This document shows, piece after piece, positions 28,883 through 41,479 of a stretch of DNA of 50,742 nucleotides. The stretch's first letter is position 1. Every line of letters starts with the position of its first letter. This DNA comes from Cruorifilaria tuberocauda (lineage: Eukaryota; Nematoda; Chromadorea; Rhabditida; Onchocercidae), in the NCBI GenBank assembly GCA_013365365.1, contig JABVXU010000393.1, forward strand, positions 1-50,742. The letters are read 5' to 3'. A program made the translations under genes and the position numbers. The notes under the pieces are model-generated. The model made no database searches. It saw only the letters and a program-made list of their open reading frames with translations, and was not told where the DNA came from.

Positions 28883-31800
28883 TTATGGTACAAGATTAAA
28901 GTACTTGCGAAGTATCGTGTATTCTTCTACACAGTTCATTTTTATCGCTTCTCGTACCTCTTTTGACATTAATAAAAGTTTCATAGAACAAATAACTGGA
29001 TCAAGCTCAACAGTGTCCTGAAAAAAACTTATAAAAATTAGCGTTGTTTTAAAGTGTTTCCATCATTATAGCAAAAACTTCAGCAAGAGGAAAGGAAACA
29101 AAGGAGAAGAAATAGGAAATCATTTTATACTAATGCAAGGATTAAAATGCAATGACTTATTGAATATTTCCATGTATTTATAATTATTTAAAATGGCCAA
29201 AATAATGTGCATGAGTTAAGTAAGAAGTGATGCTGCTTCTTACCTGATAAAATTTAGATTCCACGTTTTTCAAAGGTCATTAGTTTTAAAATGAATTTGT
29301 TAAATGCTCCAAATATAATTCCATACCAATAAAATAACCGATGAAGTACGTCTTAGATAGAAAATTTCGATATATGTTAATACCTCTTGAGAATCATTTA
29401 TATCGTGATGCTCTTCACTGCTTTTCTTCTTTTCGTTATAAGTCGTCGGAGAATGGTTTTCATAATCTCTATTCCCAAAATCGAAATAAGAATTGCACTT
29501 GGTAATATTTGATTTACCGACAGGAAGTGGTAGATCATCAGCGGAAAACGTAGTTGCATTCTCATTGTTAGTTGAAGCATTCTAAAATCTGCGTGAAAAA
29601 TAATGAGATGAAATTGAATCAATACTGATTGCAAAGAAAAAGTTAATTTTGATAAGAAGCGGAAACTTTTCGTGAGAATCAAACTTCGAAATTATGCTCT
29701 GATTTGACATGTGACATGAGAAACATTCTTCATTTTGATTAAAGTACTTGTAATCAAATTTAAAAAGCTGGAAAAGATGAATAATTTGTAAATTATAGAA
29801 TTAATATTATTAAGATTGCTATGGGATTAAAAGGATTTCCCAAAGCTACAATTTAAATTACTTTTCATACCACTCATAAACATTTCAAAATGAAAAGAGT
29901 AAAGATAAAGAATAAATGCAACAAACCGACGGTAAAGCAACAACATCGGGATCAACATTCATTTCTTCAGCTCTTGCATGAGTCGGTTCTTGTCTATGCA
30001 AAGGCCCCTATAAATTGAAATTATATATTGATTAACAAAAGCATTAATGTGCCAAATTATTTGAAGGAATTATAATAATTAAATCAGATTTTTAAGTCAT
30101 AGATATTTTAAATAACAGAAAAGAAATTTAGTTATGTAAACCTTTAACAAAACAGAGATAATGTCCCAACTCGAAATATTTTTCTCATTTCTGATACGTT
30201 TTATATCCACCTCGATTATATGACCACGTATTTCATCGATATGTGCTCCAAAATAATATCTCTTATCGAGGACTTTACCAAAAAACGGAAATGTTGGCGG
30301 TTTTGGACTAATGTAATTTCCTGGGATCTTCAATTCTACCGTAACCTGTGAGCAAACAAAACTGTTTCGTAAGCTGTAATTATAACACATCCAATTAGCT
30401 CTTAAACTCTTTCGAAAAATAAATGATTTATCACTTCCTATATAAGATGGCTGAATCGAAAAATATAGGCTTAAAAAGTAACATCTTTTCCTTATAGCAC
30501 TATTTCCAGTAAAATTTGCAATGAATACCACAGCAGCATTATTTTCTTCATGTGAAGGGTAAAGAATATCTATTTTTTGCCATTTTCTTATACAAAACGG
30601 TTTCCTTTTCGGGTTTTTCACGTATTTATTCCTAAAATATAAACTAAAAAGCAGTAAAAAAATGTGTGACAAATATTACATAGCGGTAAGATTAATAATA
30701 TTAGTAAGTTCCGCTGTACAAAAACATAATGTAATGTTTGTTTGTTTGTTGCTAGGTATTTATTTACCATTGTGCATGTAAAAAAATGTTTAATTGTTAT
30801 GAATAGAGAAAAAAAAATGGATGCATATAATAAACAATAAATACAGTAGCATTTACGAAGAGAACAAAAAAAAATCTGCTTAATACTCGGATATTTCGGC
30901 TAAACGAAAATTTTCGAGAGAATTCCGAGTTATAAAATAGGCTTATTAATAACTCAGAGAAAATCCAAAATTTGAAACTGACCTAATCCAAAACTGAATC
31001 CAATCACCGATATGTAAACCATTTTTAAAGTAGCACATAATTTCATCCAATGAAGATGACCAAACGAAATAAGCTGTTCGGCATTCAGCAACAACGATAC
31101 CAACATAAGAAACATCAACTTGCTCTATCATTGTGTTAATGTTTGGTTCTGAGGTGAAAACTCGGTTCATCTTCAACGAAGTATGAACTATATAATTCGA
31201 ATTTATTATTTTTCAATACATTTACGAAATGAGATTCAAAGGCTCAATACTGAAGAGGTAAGAAATGTTTTTTGCACAAGGAAACAATCACACTTTAGAT
31301 AATTTTTATTGAGAGAGTATAGATCATCGTCAAACCTACGAGTGGATAGACCAAAGAGAATGTTTAGTTATGGACAACTTCTACTTCTTAAAGTGCAAAC
31401 AAAAAATAAAATAGGGATCTTTCCACAATTAATCTGAATTTGAAACAAAAAGAAATCCTTCATTATAAATCAATACTAACCAAACTGCGAGAATTCGTTA
31501 TCCTCCAGTATGGGTCATTTGGAGCTGCAGCTTGCACTGCTGTACACGAAACAATATATTTTTGTGAAGCATCCAAAATAGTATTCGACAGTTTGTTCGC
31601 ATCATCTTCTACTTCTCCCAGAACAACGGAAAACATTACTGGATGGCCTCTCGTTGAAATCTTATTAGTTATTACAACTTCCGTCTCAACCTTAAAATTC
31701 AAAATCTAAAAAAGAAATTTTTTAACTAAAAGTTTAAAATTTAAAAAATATAAAGTTCCTATTTTTCCTACTTTTCTCTCCATGCTATATTTTGTCAGAA

Positions 31801-34692
31801 TGTCACAAATATCTTCTCGATGTCCTTTTTTTTACACATTTTTTCAGAAAACAACAAATATCGAAAAGAGAATCCGAATTCCAACCAATTAACTTCTCTT
31901 TCACCTGTTAATTACTGTTTTTTATTATTCATTGTAGGATAAAAAGCATACTTCTAATCGACCATTAATTATATAAGAGTTGCATAACTGTTCGGATTTC
32001 ATTACTTTTGATACTCGCCAGCATTGACTAGTTTCATCTATTTCAAAAGTGAACCAATCGCCAAGTGCTGGAACTGCTTCGAACCTGAAATTGCCACGCG
32101 AAGTTGAAAGAAGCAATCCAAAATACGCATGTGAGTTTTTCATGTGTTTTTGTAGTTTAAAAAAGAATCTTTCATGCTTATCAAAACAAGAAATTAACAT
32201 TTTTAAATCCACGCATAACATTCGGCCGTCTCTGCTTGCATCTAGGATATAAACTGATGCCAACCATTTCTTGATATCGACGAAGCAAACAATACCGTTT
32301 CTTCGACCTCCACTCTGCATGTAAAATTAAAATTAAAATTAATTCACATATACCAATCACATGTTCGATAATTTCCCATTATATGAGTGATCAATGTAAC
32401 ATTAAAAGTGGAATGAAATAAAACGGAAAATCAAAAGTTAATAAATTGTCCATGTAAATACATACCAAGACCTCCTGCACATTCCATATCGTAATAGGTT
32501 CTTCCAAACTTTTTTTCATACGCTTCAACATTACTTTATATGTATGCCCAACTCCAAACCTATATACCGCTCTTTCCAACTTACGAATTCGATCTGCAAC
32601 TGGTCCTATCCAATTCACAATTAAATTATTCATCGGCCAGCGAGGGATGAATATGGTCGATATAAGCTAAAGCAAAAAAAGTAATAATCCTACAAGGAAC
32701 AATAGTGTTATAATATTATAACAAAGTTTAGCAATCTTGTCCCCTCCAAAAAAGAACAAATCCAACCACAATGATTTTTTTGTGGATCAAAGGCAATTTT
32801 AAAGATTAAAGAACATTTGAATTTTATTCGATCAACTTCAAATATGTTAAAAATCAAATAATCAGAAACCAGCAAATTTTTTGCTGCAATCGTAAATGAG
32901 CCTTGCTTTTACTACTATTGAGAAAAATTAGTGCACCTGACAAATACTCTTTTGTAACGTAAATTTCAAGCATTAAAATAAGTTTTAACTAGATAAATTT
33001 ATTTAGACGAACCATTATATTGTTGGATAAAGGCACACATCTTAAGATAGGATTTATCACTGTCCACTTGACAATGCAAAAATTGATATTTTTGTTATTA
33101 TTATAGCCTTTAAACCGCGAACTAGAATAAATTTCATCATAACAGGAATAAAAATTTATTCAAATAATGAATCAACTAAGAGACTTTATAACCTTTCCAA
33201 ATCAATTATACAATATCAAAAGAACCCGTAGTGCTAGGATTCTAGAAAAAAATGAAATGGGAACAGATGGATATTAATGGGTCCTAATATCAACGATTTA
33301 ATTCACAGAGGTGAGATATTTGAAATTGAATTACAGTTTTGAGAATATGCAATTAAAAAGGTAAAAGACAAAAGCATGGACTTACTCGGCCATGAATTCA
33401 ATCCATCCTCCAATCGTCAATTTTTCATTAATTTCAACAATCCCTTCTCCGAGGTCTGGTGTCCAAACAAATGCGAACTTTACGGTTTTACTAACAATTA
33501 CACCTATTAGAGGACCCACCGGTTGCTGAAAATTTTTCGTTGTTTTATATGAAGGAAACTTAAAATTCATAATTCATAAAGAGTTAACTTCGAAAATTTC
33601 CATATAAACATATAAACAAAAATTTTTACCTGAATATTATTCGCTGGAATAAGTTCAGGGATTTGATTGGATGGTATAAACCAATATGTATTACTCTCCC
33701 GTTCATTCCATTGCTGATCCGGTGGAATTCTATAAGAATAATTTCTTTTCATTGCTGTAAGATGCTACTTGGTGCTACTCGCTTAATTTTATCAGTGAAA
33801 TCGTTGATCTTTTGGAGTGCAGAACGAAATAAATGTGAAAAAAGACTACAAACAGTTTCCGAAATTGGATACAGCACAAATAAAGTGAAGAAATAAATGA
33901 GAGCAGCTTTAAAATTCAGTTTAAGCAATGTCATCATGCAAAACTTCCCAATGAGCTTATTCTAAGCAAAAAAAATGAAGAAACAAAAAAAAATGGCGAA
34001 AACCTCTCCACGAAAACCCTATAGATTCGATCTATGATAATGCCAGTGAACGGTGCAAATACAGCTACACGATTAAAGTGCTTCGATTGGATAATGGTAC
34101 CGTGACCAATCTTCTCATTATTGTGTCTGAATATCACTTCTGTTCTAACCTAAATAAAAAAGATAAGCTTCAAGATACTAAATTTTGAAGATTAGAAAAC
34201 ATTTGAAGAGCAAGCTACAAAAAGTAATATTCGTACTGAAAATCAACGTGAAGTGAAAGTCCTAAAGAAAATAAGTTACAAAATATATTGAAAATAGCAT
34301 CACACGAAGAAAACCGAAATGGAGTTTGAAACGAGAACGAAAGAACGATAACTTTTTGAATGACTAAGTTTGATAATGGAAAACAAAAATATTACCACAC
34401 CGAAAGATCAGGCAACAATATAAAAAAATTCAAAAATAAAAGTCACCTGTGTAACACCAATCTCGAGAACTCGAGTTTCCAATAAAGGTGCGATCTTATA
34501 AACTTTATCAGTTGTTAGCGATACCAATAACCAATCGCCTAGATTGAAATATCTTGATCGATATGAAAAATTTATTTCTTTTTCACTTTTCGCAGCCTCA
34601 ATCCATATCCGTGCTAAGCGATCATCGCAATATGTTACAATTCCTTCCAGCAATTCTTCTTCCTGCTCCGTATATCTTGATGTTACTGCCAT
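28883..34692 (-). CDS. Multi-exon protein with repeated G-V/GDW modules, unknown function
   Basis: Exons: 34692-34447, 34149-34004, 33729-33630, 33525-33386, 32666-32466, 32314-31952, 31705-31481, 31170-30983, 30631-30142, 30007-29927, 29581-29384, 29017-28883. All joins are in phase except 33386 to 32666. A 16-base micro-exon at 33241-33226 behind TTTTTTCTAG would restore phase, giving about 842 residues. A module recurs at least four times: a start like EGIVTY, GVIVSK, NGIVCF or GIVVAE, then a stretch containing FVW or IWI, then LGDW, IGGW, ALGDW or IGDW. Alternating hydrophobic residues suggest small beta-barrels (OB/S1/cold-shock-like), but that is inference. The tail is hydrophilic (DDLPLPVGKS; EEHHDIND) and ends YFNLVP. 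No signal peptide or membrane segment. A broken copy of its 5' end lies at 44.4-45.0 kb. I do not recognise the family. Confidence 0.75.
33226..33241 (-). other. Candidate 16-base micro-exon of the tandem-module gene
   Basis: The flanking exons (ending at 33386 in phase 2 and beginning at 32666 in phase 0) cannot be joined directly without an immediate stop. A very good acceptor, CATTTTTTCTAG, is followed by 16 bases ending at a weak donor (CGG|GTTCTT). Inclusion adds EILALR and restores the frame exactly. The weak donor leaves other solutions open, such as an unrecognised exon elsewhere in the 720-base gap. Confidence 0.35.
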
Positions 34693-35004
34693 TCTGAATC
34701 CCGGAATATATTACCCCCTATAACCACACCTGTAATATTTTAATTCAGGTATGCAAATTTGAGGACATCATAGTAGCAGCGTCTACAGTCGAGTTTGAAA
34801 ATTAACAATAGCACAGAAAATGCTTTTGTTTAAATCTTAACCCTCACTTGCGGATCAGTTCGAGAAATGAATCTTTCTGTCTTCTTCTCATCCCTCTCAC
34901 ATTCTGCAGTCTTCCCAATTCTCTTCATGTCTCTTTTCAATATTTCTCTCTCGCACTATGTTTATATACACACCAAATACATACAGCTAATACCATCAAT
35001 GTAA
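34693..35004. promoter_or_regulatory. Upstream region of the tandem-module gene
   Basis: Holds an AATATTACAG acceptor-like site (about 34729-34738) and ATTCAG immediately before the ATG; either could take a spliced leader. Compared with its duplicate at about 45034-45530, this copy lacks two blocks (about 45 and about 130 bases). A pyrimidine-rich block with CTTTCTGTCTTCTTCTCATC is nearly identical in both copies, followed by the boundary of the ACAT array. Confidence 0.4.
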
Positions 35005-35466
35005 TACACACATACATACATACACACATACATACATACACACATACATACATACACACATACATACATACACACATACATACATACATACATACAGCAT
35101 ATATACATACATACATACACATACATACACACATACATACACACATACACACATACATACATACAGCATATATACATACACACATACATATACATACACA
35201 CATACATACATACACATACATACACACATACATACACACATACACACATACATACATACAGCACATATACATACACACATACATACATACAGCACATATA
35301 CATACACACATACATATACATACACACATACATACATACATACATACAGCATATATACATACACACATACATATATATACACATACATACACACATACAC
35401 ACATGCATACATATATACATATATACACACACATACATGCACACATACATACATACACGCATACAT
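35005..35466. repeat. ACAT/ACAC array with higher-order pattern
   Basis: About 460 bases of CATA and CACA units, punctuated four times by ATACAGCA(T/C)ATATACATAC. The spacers recur, giving blocks of roughly 60-130 bases, a higher-order structure on top of the 4-base period. Several frames on both strands are open throughout (histidine/threonine/tyrosine one way, cysteine/valine/methionine the other), which is an artefact of the period. Confidence 0.95.
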
Positions 35467-35475
35467 TGGTTCGAC

Positions 35476-35919
35476 TTTGTCAGGAAAACCGAAATCAGAT
35501 GATAGGAAATATTAAATGGGTAGATGATGGAATTACATGTTGGGAAGTGTTAGAACAGGTCGCATGCTTTGTTCTATTTCAATTCATTGTCACTTCACTT
35601 CCGTATTTCATTCCAGGATGCTGAATTATTAATTTACTACACTGTTTCAATCGCAGTGTCTCATCGTTATTTTCAAGGGATGATAAAGAATTTGTTGAGA
35701 AACTTCTCGAAACTATTTTCAAATACAGTATTTGTTTGGAAAATTCGAAATTTAACAATTCCTAAAATTATTTCAAATTACAATACAAATTATAATCCTA
35801 TTATGATAGTAATAAAAAAAAAGAATTCAAATTATAGTACTATTCATCATATAACTAAAATAATTATAAAAAAATTTTTACAAGCACTTATCATTTATTA
35901 TAAATGTAGGAAAGTTTAA
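35476..35919 (+). CDS. Two candidate exons, unknown gene (orphan)
   Basis: Directly after the ACAT array, an acceptor (GACTTTGTCAG, about 35482) opens a segment reading ENRNQMIGNIKWVDDGITCW and on to VLEQ. It closes at a donor (GAACAG|GTCGCA, about 35559). Next, an acceptor TTCATTCCAG (about 35617) opens DAELLIYYTVSIAVSHRYFQ, joined in the same phase. The frame continues to a stop at about 35919 through increasingly AT-driven residues. Codon composition of the first two pieces looks more gene-like than the surroundings. There is no start codon exon, because the array precedes it, and no known family. It could be a gene interrupted by the array or a decayed exon pair. Confidence 0.33.
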
Positions 35920-38900
35920 TATTGATTATAGTTATCCTAGTATATTATAGCAATTTTTATTTTTAATTCAATCATGTTTTTTATTGATTAATATTATTAT
36001 CATTACTGAATTGATCACATGTTTTATATTATGTTCACCGTTTTTGACATAATATACATACGAATTGTTATTTTATGAATTTGATTATTATCTATAAATT
36101 TATCATATGAAATCCATAATAGGTTTTATGCTATATATACTTTGATTATTGTTGTATCAATTTATAAATCGTAAGTGACAATTAAAAGTCAATTCTTAAT
36201 TCAACGATTATTATTATTATCAACTGATTGCTGTGATCAAAGAAGTTAACATTTGCTTGTGTTACATGCAAAAAATTCAACCTTCATCTAACTATACGAC
36301 TAACGGTATCCAATCAAAGTCAAATCTTAAAACTGAAAACCTGAAATTGTTCTAACGATTTCATATCCAAGGATTTATTAATTCTTGCAAATAAATTTTT
36401 TGTGAATCAAAAACCAAATTTAAGTAACTTTTACGACAATATTTATCACATAACCAAATCAAACCAAATAACTAAACTAAAAAATTCTTTTGTGAAAAAT
36501 TTTTCATTTGTTATAAATGAAAGAGGGCTTAATTTTGTCTGTCGTCAGCATATATTCTCATTATAAAAACTGTTTTATAAATTTTGTTCTATTTTATCAT
36601 TTGTCGGAAAATCCAAAAATTTTTAAATTTTAAACTTGAAATTATTCCAAATTTTATATTCATTATATTACTAAATCAAATAATTAAGTTAACAATTCTT
36701 TTTATTATAAAAATAAGAAAGTTTTAATACTGTTCATAATTAGCATATCCCATTTTTTCTTACAGTAACTTCCACAGTAATCTTACAGTATCTTTTGAGA
36801 TGACTTTACAGTATCTTGTACAGTAACCTTAAAGTAACTTTTAATTTAATTACGTCTATGATATAAACTCCATGTAACTGTCATACCTTATCAAATTACT
36901 AAATCACAAATGATAAAGATCACCTTTAGTTTACAATAACAATTATCCTATTATCAACTGATTGCTGTAATTATTCCCTCTGCTAACAAAGTTTTATATC
37001 AACGCGTATACAAAATCAATTCTCTAACTAAAACGAGGGACTGTTCAAACAATTTCACACTAAATAGACAAATCTCACAAATAAATTATCTGTAAATCAA
37101 ATTTTAAATTTCAAACAATTTTCACACACTGCTTCAATTCATATGTAAATTCTTCTAACTTAAGTCTTTTATGCTTAATGCATGTGCAGCAGATATTCTC
37201 ATTCTAAAAGCTATCTTATCTAAATGTTTATTATCTAAACGTTTCCTGTTTCCGCTTAAATAATTTAATCTAGCCATTCCTTCAAATGATTCATCATGCA
37301 TTTATTTTTCCTTTTATTAGATTCATGTATAAAACTATTCCTGAAACCTCATCCTTTAAATTTTTATGAAAGATTAGATCTATAGATTCTCAACTACAAT
37401 CACAGTTACAGTCAGAGAGAACTGTATTCTATTAGCTTATTACTGTTTCTCATAAATAGTTTTTCTGTGCAATAATCCTATGAATCTGTGCTAGATTCCG
37501 TCTAGTTTAAACGAAAGAGTTTAAACTGTACTTTTCAATTTAACAAATCAAAGGAAGACTCTATTGGACTGCAAACAAGACCGACAAAATCGTTCAACGG
37601 TTTCACCAAAATCAAATCATTCTTCATTAAAATCGATGGTATCAGTCAAACTCAAAAATCCACTACTGGATTTATCATTCTACACAATTCTCAATTCAAT
37701 TTTTTTAATTAATTCACGCATTCCATAACTTTTAATCTTTGTACTGCAATTCTCATCTCGAGTTTAATTACTTTGTCAGTTTAATTACTTTATTTTGTCA
37801 TTGCCATCTTTGTAACTTTCTTTATTACACGCAAACATGCCCTTGTACATCGCTCATTCCACCTCATATAAGTTATCTTACTTCTCATTAAAGGAGAGTA
37901 TCAGGAATCATTATCAGTCTCTTAACATCATCTCTAGTCAAGTTTTGTGTTAAGAAATAAATTCCTACCAGTTGCTATCAGCTAATTCACAACCACTATC
38001 CAACTTTCACCTTTCCTAACTCATTTTCCAATTTCAGTCATCAAAAAAAAAATCGCTGAAACCGCAAGAAAAACGAAAAATGATGAAATCCTTTGTTCTC
38101 GGTTCTACATTATAAGCTAAATGCATGCTTCTTGTTTACAAGCTCTGTCGATCAAATCATGAGGAAACGAAAGAATGATGAAATCCTTTGTTCGTGAATT
38201 AATTAATGTAAGTTAAAATTTTACATCGTTGATTGTGATCTTTGATCCACCAGAATAAATAAAAAGTCCCAAAAACCACAAACACTGCTAAGGAGGATTT
38301 ACTTCAGGGATTTCCTCTTTCCTTTGTCTTACTGGTATCATCTTTAAAAACTCGCCTGGATATTGTTGAATTGATAATGTTAATGTTGCATTATTGTATG
38401 TGATCAATCTGTCGTAATAAAAATTTATTTACCCAAAATTGAAGTACAGCCTAAGTATAACTGTTATTACGCCTGTCTGATAAAGAAGCCAGCAGTTTGA
38501 TTCCGCGCAAATAGAAAAGAAATACCTCAATCTTGTAATAGATCTTCAACAGTGACAAAGGGAGTATGTTTCACAGTTTGAAATAGTTCATGTGATAACT
38601 TTAATTTTATGAAGTATTATAAAAAGGTAAACATGACCAAAATTAAAATAATTATGATAATTCATATGATAATTCTCGTTTTAAAAAGTGTTATGAGGAG
38701 TGATATGAATTGAAATAATTCGTATGATAATTTAGTAAGGTCAAAAGATGAAGATTTATGAAATATATTGTATAATAAATTCCTTATAATAACTTAATGG
38801 AATTACAAGAATGGAATTTATATCATAAGAAACAAAATATTTCATATGACAAATCCCTAGACTTTTGATAAAGGGAATTATTAGTTTAATTTATTGTTTT

Positions 38901-39026
38901 AGTTATATGATGAATATTAAAATTTGAAATTGTTTTAAATTTTTAGAAATTTCAAGTTCTCAAATTTTCCGACGACATTTGATAGCGGTACTATTGCTTT
39001 TTTTTTAATTCTATTTTTCAAATCAG
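35920..39026. other. AT-rich gene-free stretch
   Basis: Three kilobases with no supportable exon. A local run of TTACAGTA(T/A)C(T/T) motifs occurs at about 36763-36835. TGATAA hexamers and ATTTATTATA runs are common. No RNA gene recognised. Confidence 0.45.
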
Positions 39027-39395
39027 TGTGATTGTCGTGAAAGTTTGGAATTTGATGTTAATTCGAAGGCAAATATTTTATCCAGAAACAGTAATAAAAG
39101 CAATAAAGAGTAGTCGATAGATCAGAAGATACCTTTTACTGCAAGTTATAATGAAGGCAATAAGCTCTAAGCACCAGAAGCTCTTTTTGAAGGGGAGTGA
39201 TGGTATTTAAATTATTGTATAGAGGACTGTTTGGAATCTACAAAGATGGGAATGACAAAATAAGGAAGTAATTGAATTTGAGAAGGGAACTGCCGTAAGA
39301 AGGCAGAAGAATATTGTATGTATACAAAAAGAGATGAGGAAATGATAAGATAGAACGGATTCGACAACAATTTTTTGTTATGAGAATGTCTTACA
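39027..39395 (-). repeat. LTR of element A, left copy (3' LTR)
   Basis: Aligns along nearly its whole length with 41925-42325. The best block is CTCTTTTTGAAGGGGAGTGA and onward to TTTGGAATCTACAAAGATGG, almost base for base. About 45 bases present in the right copy (around 42205-42250) are absent here. Confidence 0.85.
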
Positions 39396-40199
39396 TTAAG
39401 CAGCATAAGATGATATGCATGTTTCAGCTTTAAACTAATTATGATAACAAAAAAATGTCGTGAAAGTTTGAATTGCAAAATTTTTTATTTTAATTTGATT
39501 CACGCACAATTTATTTGTTACGAGATTGTCCCTTAAGTTGGTAAACAATTTCTCGTTTGTTGAAGATTTGAGTTGAAGAATAATTCAAGGTAATATTCTA
39601 TTGATAAGGTGGAGTCTACAGAAACATAGCACGAATGTAGACTACTTCGAAGACTATCTTTTAAGATTACTTTTCTATTTACTGGTCTTTTATAATGAAA
39701 TATCGTAGGCGGAGATTTACAAGGATGAAGATGTTTATATTGGATAACCATTGATACGTTGGAAACAGGATGTTTATTTGATAAGATGTTAGATTTGATT
39801 TATATTTGGTAAGATTTATGTTTATAAGTTACATTTAAGAGTTAATTTATGAGAATATTTGCAAGATTTTTAGATTGTGATAAGATTTATAAAGATGTTT
39901 ATAAATTATTAAATATTCAGATTTGTCTGATACCAAAATCTTATTACATTAGTTTAACTGTTTGAGAGTAATAATTTCATAATTGTAACGAATTAAAAAT
40001 TTCTGACTATGAATTGTTTGGATTTTCCGACAAACAATATGATAATACACATACCAACGATAATTAATGTTTCACAATTTCTATTAGTTCATAAATCATT
40101 CTTCGAGATCAGAGTTTTCGAGTTGATTTTTTGTTCCCTCTAATTTTTCTTCATTTTACATTGAAGCTTTCTTCTTGTGTTTCATTTTCATCATTGCCA

Positions 40200-40330
40200 T
40201 CGAAGTTATATTCCGCATTCTAGCCAATTAATTTCTTCATCTTGCTGGTCTTTTTCACCGTATCTTGTAATTTTTTGGAGAAATTCCTTTGGTAGCAATA
40301 TCAACTGGATTATTGTTGAAATATAACGGA
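40200..40330 (-). pseudogene. Integrase-region remnant of element B
   Basis: The minus strand reads NNPVDIATKGISPKNYKI before a stop. This matches the NPAD-x-ATRG-(I/L)SP signature found between the RNase H and integrase parts of BEL/Pao polyproteins. Only about 18 residues are readable. Confidence 0.7.
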
Positions 40331-40499
40331 ATAAGAAGTTTGCCTTTCTTATTTCCTTAACTCGATTTTGCACAAACTCATAACAACAGGTGGACTACAG
40401 CATACAATCACTACAGCATGCAATGTAATACAGATGCAATGATAATAGACTACAGTATACAATGGAATACAGTATACAATGATTTCCTTACTATAGTAG

Positions 40500-40720
40500 G
40501 ATTATTAATCTTCTGAACGAAGACTTGGCTATTAACTCGTAATTTTTTAAGCTACATCATCGCCTCTTATAGCTTTCAAGGCTTCTCCTTCCAGACATTA
40601 TATTGAATAGAAAAGCTTCTGGATGATTGGAATTTCCTGGATGTATGTACAGCTGCATTAAAGCTATTCTAAAAATTTTGCCACAATTTTGGGTCACCAC
40701 TGAATAGTGATAGTAATAAT
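40500..40720 (-). pseudogene. Gag remnant of element B
   Basis: Minus-strand reading with internal stops gives LWQNF, then FNAAVHTSRKF, then WKEKP, then AIRGDDVA. This order matches the conserved BEL/Pao gag stretch of the type FW-x-FxxAVH...LxGEAxxAIxG. It is short and frame-broken. Location just inside the right repeat of B supports the call. Confidence 0.6.
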
Positions 40721-41479
40721 TGTGGTTGTCATGAAAATTTGAATTGATTAGTTTTTTGATTTGGTTAGATTGACGAACATTTTATTTGTTACGAGGTTGT
40801 TCCTTAGGTTGGTAGAACAATTCCTCGTTTGTTGAAATGTGAGTTGAAGAACAAGCCAAAGTAATATTTTATTGATAAGATGGAGATTACAGCAACAATT
40901 TGAAACAAAGTTGAATTTTTAGATTGAGTCGAGAAAGATAAAGCTGCAGAATTGTCTGATTGAAGATATTAGGAAGCCCTCTTTGACGAAGACAACTTCG
41001 GTTGATAATTGTTGTAAAACTGACTGACTAATACGGTGGTAGTCTTTTATGGATAAGATTTTATAAAGAGGAGATTTACCGGGATGGGATATTTAATTCT
41101 ATTAAGAACTGTTGTATAAAGGAATGGGTGTGACCAAAGAAGGATAAAGATGGAACAAAAAAATTGGCGATACGGTAATTGAATTAGTTATTTTAAACAA
41201 AAATAAGTACAAATTATCTGTCAAATAATAGAATGGATAGATGGAAAATAGAACAATGAAAATACGTGGTACAAATGCCAATTAGAATGTTTTACATTTT
41301 ACAAATAATGATTTATAAAAATACAACAATTAAAAAATAATTGAAAATTAATTTAATTAATTGAGTTAAATATAAGACGAGTAAAATCTTTGGAAGTTTT
41401 CCAGTAAGGGTAGATTTACTGTTGAATGCTCGCGGAATGAGCTAGCTCTACTCCTTTATCTCTTGGTGACACACGTTAA

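Larger units (their letters stand above)
39459..41100 (-). mobile_element. Nested collapsed BEL/Pao-type element (element B)
   Basis: Inside element A, a second direct-repeat pair (about 39459-39745 and 40727-41095) shares TTTATTTGTTACGAG, then TTCCTTA- or CCCTTAAGTTGGTA, then CTCGTTTGTTGAA and ATTGATAAG. Both families end alike on minus (AACTTTCA(C/T)GACA), so A and B are related. Between the repeats, on minus, a gag-like remnant (40720-40500) precedes an integrase-like remnant (40330-40200), the expected order. Most of pol is gone. B may be a separate insertion into A or a rearranged copy of it. Confidence 0.6.

Noticed and set aside
30348..30480. Possible extra intron splitting the long exon 30631-30142
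   Set aside because: A TTTGCTCACAG acceptor exists, but the only nearby donor leaves the wrong phase, and the whole 490 bases are open and in phase with both neighbours.
31440..31709. 89-codon plus-strand open frame
   Set aside because: Antisense shadow of an exon of the minus-strand tandem-module gene, which joins in phase with its neighbours.
34937..35462. Long open frames on both strands over the ACAT array (cysteine/valine/methionine or histidine/threonine rich)
   Set aside because: Repeat of 4-base units without stop codons; open in several frames at once, no splice or start context.
36763..36835. Run of TTACAGTA motifs resembling a small tandem array
   Set aside because: Irregular spacing and few copies; not distinguishable from local drift.
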